This document shows positions 36,745 to 49,085 of a stretch of 64,000 nt of DNA, piece by piece. The translations under genes were made by a program, and so were the position numbers. Within the stretch, counting starts at the first letter, position 1. The number at the start of each line of letters is the position of its first letter. Location: assembly GCF_023343835.1 (NCBI RefSeq), contig NC_064435.1, positions 79,742,134-79,806,133 of the forward strand, read 5' to 3'. Source of the stretch: Lagopus muta (lineage: Eukaryota; Chordata; Aves; Galliformes; Phasianidae). The notes below the pieces were generated by a model that saw only the letters and a list, made by a program, of their open reading frames with translations, did no database searches and had not been told where the DNA came from.

Positions 36745-39700
36745 TAAGACTGAAGGTGTGTACAGTTACACTGATGAGTTACTGAGATATTTGCCATTGG
36801 AAAGAGACCTGTGCAAAACTGCATCTGTGGTGGATGCCCAGTCATGCCCTGGCAGTGCCTGAGGAAACATCTTGCTTGTGATGAATTGTGTGACTTGTGC
36901 TTGACGGGAGTTCTGGGAGGAGCTGGATTTATGTCCTTAGAAATTAATATCATTTGGGCTTGACAAAATGATATGGAAGGTAGGGTTGTGTACCCCTAGT
37001 ATTTTTTATCATAGGCACGGAAAATAAATAGGGACTGATGCATTCTCTTCTAGATTTCCGATTGTTTCTTTTATAATTTTTCTTTAGTGGATTTATTTAT
37101 CCTCTGGAGTTATGAAAGTGTTCCTATCTGTGATATAAGCAATCAGTTGCCTTCACCTTGAAGAGTGCTCTGAAAATGCTGAATACTGATGAAGAAAGTT
37201 TGGTATCTGCAAAGAATCAGTCATTGAAGGATAAGAGACTGGTTAGTCATTTTAATTGCTATTAAGTACGGCAGAGTGTAAAAACCAACACAATCTTTTG
37301 AAGCTCTTAAGAAAAGCATTGTAAGAGATTTCTTTTCTAGACTGAATAAGAGGAGGTATTTTTCTGTCAGTTAGGGTTTTTCAGGATTGAGTCTATAGCA
37401 CTTTACTAATTCTGCAAGGAAAATGTTAATTAGGCTGTTCATTATGCTTGTTTCTGAACTATTTTAGGAACACTTTGAGAACTTCAGATTCTTACAAACA
37501 CAGGTACAAATATCTGTACCTGTAGCAAGCAGTGGTGCTCTTCTGTAGACTCCAGGGGGCTTCACAGAGAGGAAAAATAATGATACCTTTTCTTTTACGT
37601 TCATCTTCAAATGCACAGTGAGGAAAAACACGGAAACACAGCATAGATTGAGAATCAACTGGAGAGTTGAATAAAATATTAAAAATTAAAGAAATAACCT
37701 TGATAAGGTCACTATGAACTGTTTCTGTCTGCTGTATCATTTGCAATTGTAAAGAAGAGCTTTCTATTAAGAAAAACAGATGCCAAGGAAAAGCCCAGGC
37801 TAAAATAAGAACATATTAAGTCTTTTCCTTGGTGAGTAATGCAGAATGATTCAATTGAATGTAATGTTCTTTATTATTATTTCTTAATCTTTTTTCATGC
37901 CGGCAAGTATTTCCCTAGGGTTGTCCATCGTTAGCATGTAAAGTGCTATGCGTGGAGTCATCTCTTCCTTTGTTTAGTTTGTTATCTTGGTACATTGCAA
38001 GCCGAGACTCTGTTAGTCAATTTTCCTGTCTTTTATTCTGAAAATTATGAAGTTAATGCTTCTCTAGTTTCCTTATAGATGGGTGAAGTCCAACGTCGAT
38101 GCTGAAGCTTGTGTTGACTAAAGTAGGACTTGAATCTTTCTTAGAGGAGGAGATGGGGTAAGGGAGAGATGGAAAGATAAATATTTTCAATCAGACACTT
38201 CCAGGAAAAGTTTTTTTCTGAATTTAAGAGTAATTTTAGAGTAGGCAAGATGTATAAAACAAAATTTTTACTCAAACTGGTCTAAATAGTTTTGAATGAG
38301 AAGAATAATGGCTGATGGTCTGACAGTGACTAAGATAGCCAGCCACTTAAAAAAAATCATTACATTTTTTTTGCTGTATCAAAACAACAGTGTCTTATGC
38401 CCTACCTATTTTGCTTTATCCAAATTCGCTCTTGGCAAATACTTAAAATTTTGTGTTGACAAGCTTTCATTTGTATTTTTAAAACAATGTATACAGTTTG
38501 GTCTTCATTTCTAGTACACACCCTTGAGAGGTGAACACTGGCAGGTAGAAGGAAAGTGTGTTCCATGGAAAAAGAGCTGAGATATCAACAGTCTAAAAGG
38601 CATGCAGAAGAGTAATGCTGTTTTCTCATGGGGGCCTGCATCTGTCACAGTATTTTATTTCACAGTATTGCACTGAAGAGAAGCATAGAAAAAGTTTCAC
38701 TTGAACAGGGTAGCTGGGAGAAGTGTATATGAAGAATTATTATTTCTTGCACATTTCTAACAGCAGAGTATCTAGATTATTCTGTCACTTCTATTTTTAA
38801 ATGACTTTTCCCAATGCTAAGGAATACAAACTTGGCAATTCCCAACAATAATCAACTGATTAGTTTGACAGGTCTAGAAAAAGAACAAATCTTTTGACAG
38901 CTATTACTCATTTAGTACTATTAGACTGAACAAGTCTGAACAAGAAGGTGTAAGACTGGGCAGTTTATTTTGAAAAATGTAATGTAAAATAAGAGAAGTA
39001 ACAGCAGCCGTCACCCATACTGTACAGCAGATTGGCACTGTGGCACCGCTGAGCAAAATTATCCCTGCAGAAGGGTCACATTGAGGTGGAAGCTGTATTA
39101 CTGTAATTAAAACAACATATGTGGAATAGCGAGGGGAAAATCAAAATCCCTGCCTGGAAGAATATGGTGTTAGTTTAGAGAGTTAGATTTTAAAAAGTGG
39201 TTTGTATAGCACATCTAAATAGAAATTAGTAGAGTTTTAATAAGTTTGAGTGCTGTCCTTATTTTAACTTGCCTTAAAATATTACTGTTGAGTATCATTT
39301 ATTTAAAATCACTCCAGTTCTTGAGGTGCTACAGATTCTGCAGACGCTATGATAATGTTTTTCTCATTTAAAACAACAAAAAGGAACTTATGGGAAGGAA
39401 GAGACAGTAATCGCACTGATAAACACAGAAAGAAGATGAAACTGCCCACTAGTGTGAAACCAGCTCAGCTGTTGAACGAGAATTTTCCAAAAAGCAGAAG
39501 TATTGTGAAGGTTGTTGTTTGATGCTTATCTCTTTTAGTGAGTCTTCAAATCCATCTCCCTGTTTCTTTAAAAGAATAGATTCTTTTTGCCTTCAGTGTG
39601 TGCGTTTTTCCTTGTCCTCTCCAGTGCTTTGAATCCTTGTCTTACTCGGTGTCCAAAACATTTGTGTCTCCAAGGTTTAGCACATCGTCGCATTTTATGC

Positions 39701-41904
39701 CAGGAGTCCACTTCAATTGACTTGAAAGGAGCCAGGACTTTGTCTTTTTTTTTGGTCTTTTTTTTCCTTCTCGTAACAGCTGAAATCCTTCTTAATGGAG
39801 CCCAAAGGACATCTTATGTTTATGTAGAGCTTTCATCAACCTATGTGATTATTTCCCACGCTAATCGATGTTATCTCTTCAAAGTCTGCTTCTGAGAAAA
39901 AGGAGCAGTGGCTTTTGTTTTTTTTTTTCCTTCCTTGCTTTTGAAGATATGCAGATAGGTCTTTGTTAATATTCTTGGGGCTAGTGACTGTCCTGCTCTT
40001 TTGGGTTGAATGGATCTTACTTTACTTCACTATTTTGCTATCCACATTTCACAAAGAAGAAATCTTGCCAATCTTGTCTGTTAATGCTTCATCTGAAGGG
40101 GGAAAAAAAAAAAGCTTAATAAATGCACACATAATGCAGTCCAAAAGTATGAGTTACATTCAATTTTAATATTTCCATGGCAAAACCACCACTGTATGTT
40201 TGTCTAAAGTGTTTTTGTTTAACCTAGGAGTATTCCAAACGAGAGTACATATTAACAATGTTGAGTGCAAAGTAAGAAAGTAGCTCTGCAAAGCAATATA
40301 TGCTATTCACTATTCTTACATAAATGCAAAATGTCTTATAGAATAAAATGAAATGTCTTACAGATGAGATTTGAGAATTTCTATTAAGTGAATAAATTTA
40401 ATAAAGTCCGTAGGTGTTAACTCTGATTTGGCTGAGACAAGATAAGCATCACATGATTTCATTAAAACAGATCAAGAACAGATGTTTCAGTTTCCAACCT
40501 GTTTGATGTACTGTTATCACAGTGTGTCTGTCTCTCATTGGAGAAGTCTTGTGCTAGAGTTGCATACTGTAGTGCAAATGATAATGATAGGTAAATTTAA
40601 TGTTGTATTAGAGTCAAATGCTTGTATTCACTGCTCACAGAGGTAAACACGTAGTGACTTGATGGATCAGTATGTGAGTGAAGGATATGTGTGATTTCTA
40701 TTCTTGTACTAAGCTATGAATTCATAAGATATCAAAACATACCTGGTTGTCTGTGTTTTATGTTATGGCAGTTCTAGTACAGTGGATCACGTTGGAGTTT
40801 GTTCTTCCTCAGCTCCTTACAGTTACAATTCAGACTGTGAAACATTGCTTTTCTTAACTGATCAGCTTTGAAGATTCACGTATTTTCCAAGGCTTGGTTT
40901 TGGGATCTTCTTGTTTGCAAGTGTCTGCACTGAAGGACTTTGGAACTAAGATGGTTCTTTGTGCAGCATCTGCACGTACAGTGAGTGTAACCACTGCACA
41001 GACAGGTGTACCTCCAACATTCATCTAGCTAACTTGAGCTTCTCTAATCATCAAAAAGAGGAGGACATAAGTTTGCACCTTGACAAAATATTCTTTTGTA
41101 TGCTTATAATCTCAGTTGTTCTGTTGGTTGGAAGTGCTCATGTGTAAAGATGTAGAAGACTAAACTCCTACTTTCCCTCCATACCACCTGCTTCTTTAAA
41201 TCATGTTTATGGAGTCCTTCATACAGTGCACTGCACTTTTAAACGCTGTAAGCTAGTATCATGCAATTCCTACCTAATAACTTTGAGTTTCTGTCTCATG
41301 ATTAGACACGTAGACTTAAAACATGGTGGGGCAATGTCACGGTCCTTTTGCATTTTTCTCCTATTGCAGAGAAAGTCATTTTAAGGTATAAGGAAGCCTT
41401 GGTAAAGTCAAGATCAGTGTTCTAGACTAGGAAGGACTCAAACGTTCTTGTATTTCCAGTAGTACCTACTTCTAACCCATTTAATTAACAGTTCAGCTCT
41501 CACTAGAGCGAGAGAAATGTACTAAGAGTAAAGCTTTTATTTTTTCAGTGTTCCAGTCCAACATTTTCCATGCATTTAAGAAATGCCAGAGGATAAAATG
41601 ATGGGCATTTGATGTTAAAATCTATGTTCTATTAAAATGTTTGCTATGAATCAGTCATGTAGAGTCCACAACATTTTTGTTCTATTATAAACTGCTGTTC
41701 AGACAGCCAGTCTGTGCACTTTTAATCCTGCTGTCATTAGTGATTGGATTTCACTCTGGCAGCTTTTTGGATGGGAACTGAAAACTTCTGACAATCTCCA
41801 TAAAGACATGAATTTGGCAAAGAGACTTTTCTGGCAATTAAAACATTTCATTCTGCAGTTTCCATCAGGGGCCAACTAGGACAGACCTAGTTCATTTTTC
41901 AGTC

Positions 41905-41907
<3 letters not shown>
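36745..41907. other. Unique AT-rich sequence, no gene seen
   Basis: Long AT-rich, repeat-poor stretch. Open frames are at most about 100 codons. Simple sequence is limited to short A or T runs, for example A12 near 40103-40114. Nothing recognised. Confidence 0.5.

Positions 41908-41940
<33 letters not shown>
41908..41940 (+). repeat. (T)33 homopolymer
   Basis: Thirty-three consecutive T residues followed by CCCC. The flank does not show a retroposed gene: the minus-strand sequence upstream of the A run has no AATAAA signal and no coding frame. Confidence 0.97.
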
Positions 41941-44900
41941 CCCCAAACATTCAATGAAAAAGATCAACTATTCTGGTAATTGTACCTCATATGCTTAGAA
42001 ATGAAATGCCCACGTATTAATTGAAAGAAGAGCCCTTTGTAAGAAATAAAAGCAGACCTGGAGGCAGAAAGAGTTACAACTGGTGTAAACTCTGCTACTC
42101 CAGTGGATGCCTTATGGTGACTTAGCCACCTGCTTTGTAACAGTGATTCCAAAATAGGAGGTGCATTGCCAGCGGTTAAGAGTAAGATGATGAGTTTGAC
42201 TGAGAAAATCAACTTAATCAGCTGTTCATGTATTTGGATAAAATAAATAATGTGTCAGTCTACGATATGGTTACAAGGCCCAAGCCATTTGTTCTCAAAG
42301 CATAGATGCCCTTCCTAGAGGACAGGTATTTTAGACTTGACACCTTCCCTCTACCCTCTTTCTCTAGTGTTCTGAGAGCCAGAGGAGCTCTAACGTATTT
42401 TCTGCAGCGCCTTGCTGCTGTGAGATCAAGGTCTCTGACAGGCTTGTTTGGGTGATTCAGGGACTAGGTCATTCTAATAAGAAATGTAGAACGTGGGGCA
42501 GTGTTTCCTCAGCTGTGCTGCAGACTCAGTTTGCTCTGTTCTGTGTAAGTCCCTCTTGGCCAACATTTAACACTGTGGCTGGCACAGCAGAAATTGCTCC
42601 AAAGCCTGGTTCACACACATTTGCTGTGTAGGAACAGCTGTACTCCTCTTTTGTGCTACTAATAAAAATTCTGCATGCTTAAATTGATCTTGCTCTCAGA
42701 AATGATTTAAATGCTCTGTAATAAAGTGCCATTTGAAACTCATGGGGTTTTTAAATCTGCATTTATAGAGAGAGCGTGTGTAATAATACACAGAATACCC
42801 AAAGGGAAATTTACAGTGACATAGTTACAAGTGCTTCTAGGGTCTTTCATGATTTATGATGTCAGTGAGACTCAGCAGTAATTCTCTACATCTTCATAGC
42901 TTTCCTTTTTTTTTTTTTTTTTTTTTTAAATTTGTCATATACGAGTTTTGTTACAAATAAAAATTAAAAAGAGTTGGCTATGATATAGAGGTTTGAACTT
43001 TAAAATAATAATAAAAAATAATAAATGCTTCATGTAAAGGTTAACGTTCTGTCTTGATACTTAAGGTAGTTTCTCACCCGTTGGAATGGAAGGAGGAAGA
43101 AGTGGGATTTTGAAGTGGGACCAACCCTTTCACTTGCAGTACTACTTCCTTCTGTCTTCATCCCTAGTTATTTTTGTCACGCTCATACATGAGGTCCATA
43201 CTCTGTTGCAGGCTCCTTAATGTGCCATTCAGTGGCTCTACTTGAGGGCAACCATCTGGCTGAAAAATTGCTGCAGACGCTGTAAATGAGCCCTGAGAGG
43301 AGTGCAATTATGGGGAGATGCCCCAAAGAGTGAAACTCCTCTGTTATGTGTTGGCAGTGTTGGTCTTCTCATGTAGGACAGCAATGGAAAGCATTTTTCA
43401 AGGTGGGTGCTGAGGGTCGCTTTAGCACCTACTGACAGCTTCAGAAAGACAACACCAGTCTGCAAGGTTGTCTTCTGACATACCATTGTAAATGTAGCCT
43501 ACTGCACTGAAGTACATTTACTTAGATTAAGCTCAGCTTCTTTTTCTCTTTTTCAATCAAATTTCTAAACCACAGTCTACATTTCAAAACAAAACCGAGA
43601 ACTTCAGTCTAGGGTTAATGGAGTAGAAGAGCTCAAAGGACACACAACTATTTTTTCAGCCATAACTAGGTTACTGCTACTACAAGAGCATATTACCTCC
43701 TGGAGCATGAGAGCCATCTTTACTCATGTGAGAGTCTGTGGCCAAGAATGAGAAGAACAAAATGTCAGAAGTATTTTTCTACCCACAGCTGATCCCATCA
43801 TGTTTCTCTTCATTCCCCTACACATCTCCCTTCTGTTTAAAAGCCTTCTTTGCAGGCAGTTCAAGCACAGATATTATCATTATGTTTCCTTATCGCTTAC
43901 AGTACTGACTTTGTTGTTTATTCCTTTTGCTCCCCTTTTATGACTCATAAAGAATGCAGTAGGTGAAATAGCCATATTTCAAATGGTACGGGTTATTTTG
44001 GAGCTTATCTTACAGTTTTGAATATAAATATTTTTGCGTTGAAGTTTTCTTCTAAAATAATTTTGTAGGGCCTTAAATTTACCAATTCTTCTCCTGAACT
44101 GTATGAAATAAAGCATGGATGAAAATCAGATGAATGCAGCAGTGTAATCCCAACAGATGCATTGCTCACTCAGGTGGGATACTGGTTGGATACAGCATTG
44201 GAGACAATGAGAGTACAAATAATTTGAGGTTTGGATGGTTTGGTGCTCTGACCAACTGGAGAAGAAGAAACAAATGATTTTGGACCAACCTAAAAATGAA
44301 TTTACATTTTTTGAATTGTTGGCAAAATAGACAGTAAAAATTTGAGTTATTATCTACGTCCAAAGCAGTGGGCTGTAATTACTCATCAGGGAAGCAGGAG
44401 GAACAATGTTCATATCACCTCTTTGACTTCTGCAAAGGAGAGACTGTGCCTTGAGAAATGTTACAGTGAATTCTTGAGTGACTTCTCTGTCTTGGCCTGC
44501 TGAAGCTATGCCAGATTATATGACTGAAAGGAAAAAAGAGAGAAGTATACTCTGCTGATGACTCTCACACTGGACCAAGGGATAGATACTGTTTTTATTC
44601 AAATTCCCTTGTTTACTGTAGTAGGATCTATTTAACTGGATCTACCCAGAAATTGTGCGTAGCCTGCCCTGGTTTTGTGGCCTGAGCTAGGGTGCTCTTG
44701 GAATCCAGTTATGTTAGTTAAAATATTTGAAAACTAGTAAAATAACATGCTAGCACTTCCAAAACCAGTTATTTTCTAACTTATTTTTATTCATCTTCCA
44801 AAACCAACCAAGATTAAGTGGCTTTTAGTAAGTAGATTTTAAATGTAAACTTCTTTATTATTCTTCTGTTTCCTCATCCCTCCTGCTGTCCCGTACAAGA

Positions 44901-47900
44901 AGGCCACTCCAGCCTGGGAACATTAAGTATTTGCTATCTTTACTATATATTTTCTGTGCTAAACACAATTTAAGCAGTGCAAAGTGAAGAAAGCTCCTCC
45001 TTGCTTCCTACTGGCTTCCTAGTGGTAGAGCTGCGAAGTGGTGGAACTAATGCCATGACTTCATTCATGTGACGATTTCTACCCTCATTCTCAACCTTTT
45101 TTAACTTGCTGGAGTTGAATGTTACAGAACTTGGCAGCTTAAACCTGCCTACGCCCCCAACCTTTCTTTTTCCCTCTTTTTTTCCTCTACACACCATGCC
45201 AGCTATTGGCCAGTTAAGATGCAGTGCTTCTAAACATGCTGTTTTTCGTTTGAAATGCTGCAAAGATTTCTACAGGAGTGTTCACTATATTTCTGCTACC
45301 ACATCTCGGTCAGTAACTTGGCTAGGATTAACGCGAGTTGTTACTGAGAGGGCAGTAGTGGGGGAATTGCTCCTATCTTTGTTGAAGTAGCTGGTGTAGA
45401 CAAGAACAAGATGGTAAAAGACAGACTTCCTCAGGTGCTTTGAATATTGTACGTCATTCAGGCGTACAACTCTCTCCTGAGAATGTTTAAAGTTATTATT
45501 TGCTGCCCAAAAATCCTCTAGAAACCATTACCTTATATGAAATGCAAAGCCAATGAATTCTTTCCTAATGACAGTCATTCAAAATGGATGGGTTAGAAGA
45601 GTTATAGCTAGCTTCATGCCAGGGAGTTTTTGTGGTGAAACAAGACTTTAGCAGTACCTCTCTTAAGTATACCTTTCAATCAGCATAGCAAAAACTGCCT
45701 CACACTTGTGGGAGGGAGAATTACACTGGAGAAAGACGATGATTTTCTTCTCTCCCTTTGCCTAAAGGTATCCATATTAACCATCCTTTGCTGAAGTAGA
45801 AGAAATTGGAAAATGAGGCACATTGACTTTACAAAGAGAGGCTTTTGTAGCCAAATTCTTTGTGTTATGGCTAGCTTCACCAAATGTGAATTTAACAGAT
45901 GATAAAGACGTGAATGATTGCACACGGACTTTATTTGTGTTAAATGTTTGGGCCATGACTGCTTTAAATTAGTGCTAGCATGTTTGAAATGTGTTTTTTG
46001 TCTATTCACTATTTTCGCACTTGTTTCTTCCTTGCAATCCTGTTTAAATGTGTGCACACACATGGCTAGAAGTGTTTAGTTACTCAGCCAGGAATCAGAA
46101 ACAATATTATGGGACCTAAGTGATGAATTACACAGCAGAAATGGGGCGTAGAGAAAGTAGTTCCCTTGTGAACAACTTGCAGGCAAAAAATGGTTGACTC
46201 ACACTACTTGAACACTTATAAGTAATTAATCCAGTCACAAACATCTGGATATTTTATTTTTATGTTGATGTGAATTTTACGACTATTTAAGGCTCTGTAC
46301 CTTTATAGATTGCTTCAGATTTAAGGCCTTCCTCGATATCCCACAGCTAGTGGGAAATGTAGATGTTAAACTTGCATTAGGCTGGCACTGAGGCGGCTTC
46401 TCTTCTACATGAAATGTTCTTAACCTGGAACCAGAGCAGGTGTCAGCATGTTTCCTTTCTAAGCCCACATGGAAGATCAGTCCATTCCCTTGGAGCTCAT
46501 GTCATCATAGGAACCAACCTGATGAATTTAGTTTGCCACATACACATGCTCCCTCTCTCCAAAGTGTGACAGGGTCCTGAAAGCCTTTCTGCCAGGCCAT
46601 CCAAGATTTTGTCAGATGCATCTGATTGGTTCATTTGCATAAAGTGAAAGCTGAGGTGCTTTCAAAGCCAAACATAACACACACTGGCTAACAAGAGTAC
46701 CTATAACACATGGTTTTAACAGTTCAAAGTTTATTAGTGAACTTTTACTGAACAGCCTCTGGTGCTTAGGTTTGTTTTCCAATGGTGAGGGAGTGTAAAA
46801 GTAGCTGCCAGGCACAACTTTCACAAACCTGCATATTTTCAGGTTGTTTAGCAAATAATGTCTGCATCTGGCCAGGTCTTTCTTGGGCAGCTTTGAAGCC
46901 TGAGCCTGAACAAGGCACATGATTGGGGAGATGAAGGATACAAAAGTAGAGTACATCCCTGCCTGTCTCAGAAGACATAGAAATCAGGTATTTCATGCTA
47001 AAATGAGTATAAGGTGATTCCTGTGCATAAAGGTTGACACAGTCTTCCTTACTGCATTTCAAGTACTTTCTCTTATTACTTCAAACACAATGAAATGGTT
47101 TATGACAGAGTTAAATTGTTTATTCTCTCTCACCGACAAGCAGAAGCAGTGGTAAGCTATCAGCCAGCCCGGTGTCACACGTGGCCTCTGATGGTCTCCT
47201 GTATTTTCATGAAATTTAGTCAGAACACCTCTGCAGTTTTCAGAAGGTCCTGAAATGCCTATCAATTCCTATAAAACAAGGGCACGAGCAGAAAGGTTAT
47301 CTGGTCAGCATCTTGTCAGTGTTTATCTCTGGAATTGGAGGACTGCGCTTAGCAAGACTTCTAAATCCACATTAGAAAAAGGAATGAAAGACCTTATTCT
47401 CAAAAGCTGTGCTTACATATTTAGTTTTCAGAGTGGGCTGCTGAAATTCCAACTTCTTTAAGTACTTTAAGTACTGATTTAAGTACTGAAATGTGCATGT
47501 AAGGGTTCACCCTGCCTCTCCTAAGAACATCCACTTAGGCACAGTACTGCTTACCACAATTCTGTAAGATCCCCATGGGAGCCACAGGGGAAAGATGGAC
47601 ACAGGGCAGCAAGGCCATTAACTTTTGGTATCCTCAATTGCTCCCAAGGTTGACATCGTGCCTTTTTTATCTGTATTATGATCTGTTGAGTTGCAAGGAA
47701 TAGCTTGGCAGGACAACCATAACCAGGCTTAGTCAGCAGTGTCTTTGTGGGATTAGCTCCTGTGAAAATAAATGGCCTCAGACTGTGCTGTTTGTGAGAA
47801 GCTCTTGTAGCATTATCAGCATGAGAAGCCTCACCTGCTTCATCCTGTACTTGTGGAAACAATTCAAGGGTCATAGCCGAGCGAGGGAGCACCACTGTCC

Positions 47901-48299
47901 TCCCCACACATGCCCTTCAGAAGAGTGCAGATAACCCAGTCATTTGTTCTCTGGAAGGGAAAAAAAACCCACTGTGTCTTGTGGTCATAATAATTAATTA
48001 TTCTGTTCTTTCCTTCCCATATTTTTCTTATATCTAATGCCTCAAAGAAAAAACTTATCTAAAGATAATTTTTTAAAATTGTCATTCCTACTTTTTCTCA
48101 TGAAGAACATTTCCTAAATCTCCACCACTTAGAAGTCTGGAGTAAGACACATGACTTCCTTGATTGTTATCTCCCATTCACAGCACACTGATTCACTTTA
48201 GTGGGAACAGTAAGCTGTTTATTTCCGTCTCTGAGTGCTGCAAGTGGCAGTGTTCTGAAGAACCAGTGTGCATGATTGCAACAGCAGTTACTGAGGGCA
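41941..48299. other. Unique AT-rich sequence with simple repeats
   Basis: Contains T22 at about 42906-42927, an (AAT)n-like run at about 43003-43025, and three spaced TTTAAGTACT/TTAAGTACT copies at about 47456-47487. No gene recognised; the longest frame (45680-46063, -) has no domain. Confidence 0.5.
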
Positions 48300-48309
48300 G
48301 TATACCAGC

Positions 48310-48345
48310 CAGTCTAAGGGCAGAGGTAGTATCTTTTATTAGGCC
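48310..48345 (-). repeat. Possible ancient amniote repeat relic
   Basis: On the minus strand, ggcctaataaaagatactac resembles the 'ggtccaataaaagatattac' phrase found in ancient amniote CR1/L3-like 3' ends. The match is only about 25-30 bp, with no supporting flank, so it is tentative. Confidence 0.25.
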
Positions 48346-48934
48346 ACATTTTTTATTTTATGAGCTTAAAATAAGGCATTACCTGTCCCTAGTAGCCTTG
48401 TCTCACCTCACCCTTAATCCTTAGACTTCAAAGAAAAGTTACTAAAACTTCATTTCTTTCTTCCTCCCATCACAGTCTTCAAAAGCATGAAGAGTGATAA
48501 GGAACAGGAGGAATTACTGCCAGATCGACATACTGGCAGTATGTGCAAGCTTTTCCAAGCCAGCTGCATCATTTATCCTCTTCTGCAGCAGCCTTTCCTT
48601 TTCCATTGAGAAGTCAATTTAAAATGCATTGCAGATGATAAAATGTGAAGGGGTTGTGTGATATGGGCCGTTACTCACCAGACAATAGAAATTAGAGGCC
48701 ACCGAGTTCACTTGAAGGTCTAAAGAATCATTGAGACATATTATCTCCACTAGATTATGTACTGGTCTTCCAACAAATGCAGCAGCCCAGTGATTGCTGG
48801 TAAGGTAATTGCACACAGCAAAGAATACATCAGCACAGAGGACAGATTCTGCTTGTCATTGCAATATAATTTATTGGCCCATGAGATTCAGCATTGCTCT
48901 ATTTCTCTTCCCCAAGACAGATAGCTATGGAAAG

Positions 48935-49085
48935 GAGGATGGCCTTGTGGTTAAGGATTTGGATGCTGAAGATATGGTCTGAGTTTCCAGCCCTCTCTCA
49001 AACTTCCTGTGTGGCCTCAGACAAACCACTAATGCTTTTGTGCTTTTCTTCCCTGTCAGTAAGATGATGATTTTACTAGCAGGAA
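48935..49085 (+). mobile_element. MIR-like CORE-SINE, ancient
   Basis: The tRNA-like head gatggccttgtggttaagga is followed by a diverged 'gagtttccagccctctctca' (tRNA arm/early core). Next comes the CORE phrase cttcctgtgtggcctcagac aaaccact (compare 'agctgtgtgaccttgggcaagtcact'), then a 'tgcttttcttccctgtcagt aagatgatgat' tail (compare 'cctcagtttcctcatctgtaaaatgggga'). The order and spacing of all four blocks match a MIR element over about 150 bp. Strongly diverged, with no poly-A tail, as expected for this tRNA-derived family. Confidence 0.75.

Noticed and set aside
41908..42230. Processed pseudogene with poly-A tail on the minus strand
   Set aside because: No AATAAA signal and no recognisable coding sequence upstream of the A run on that strand.
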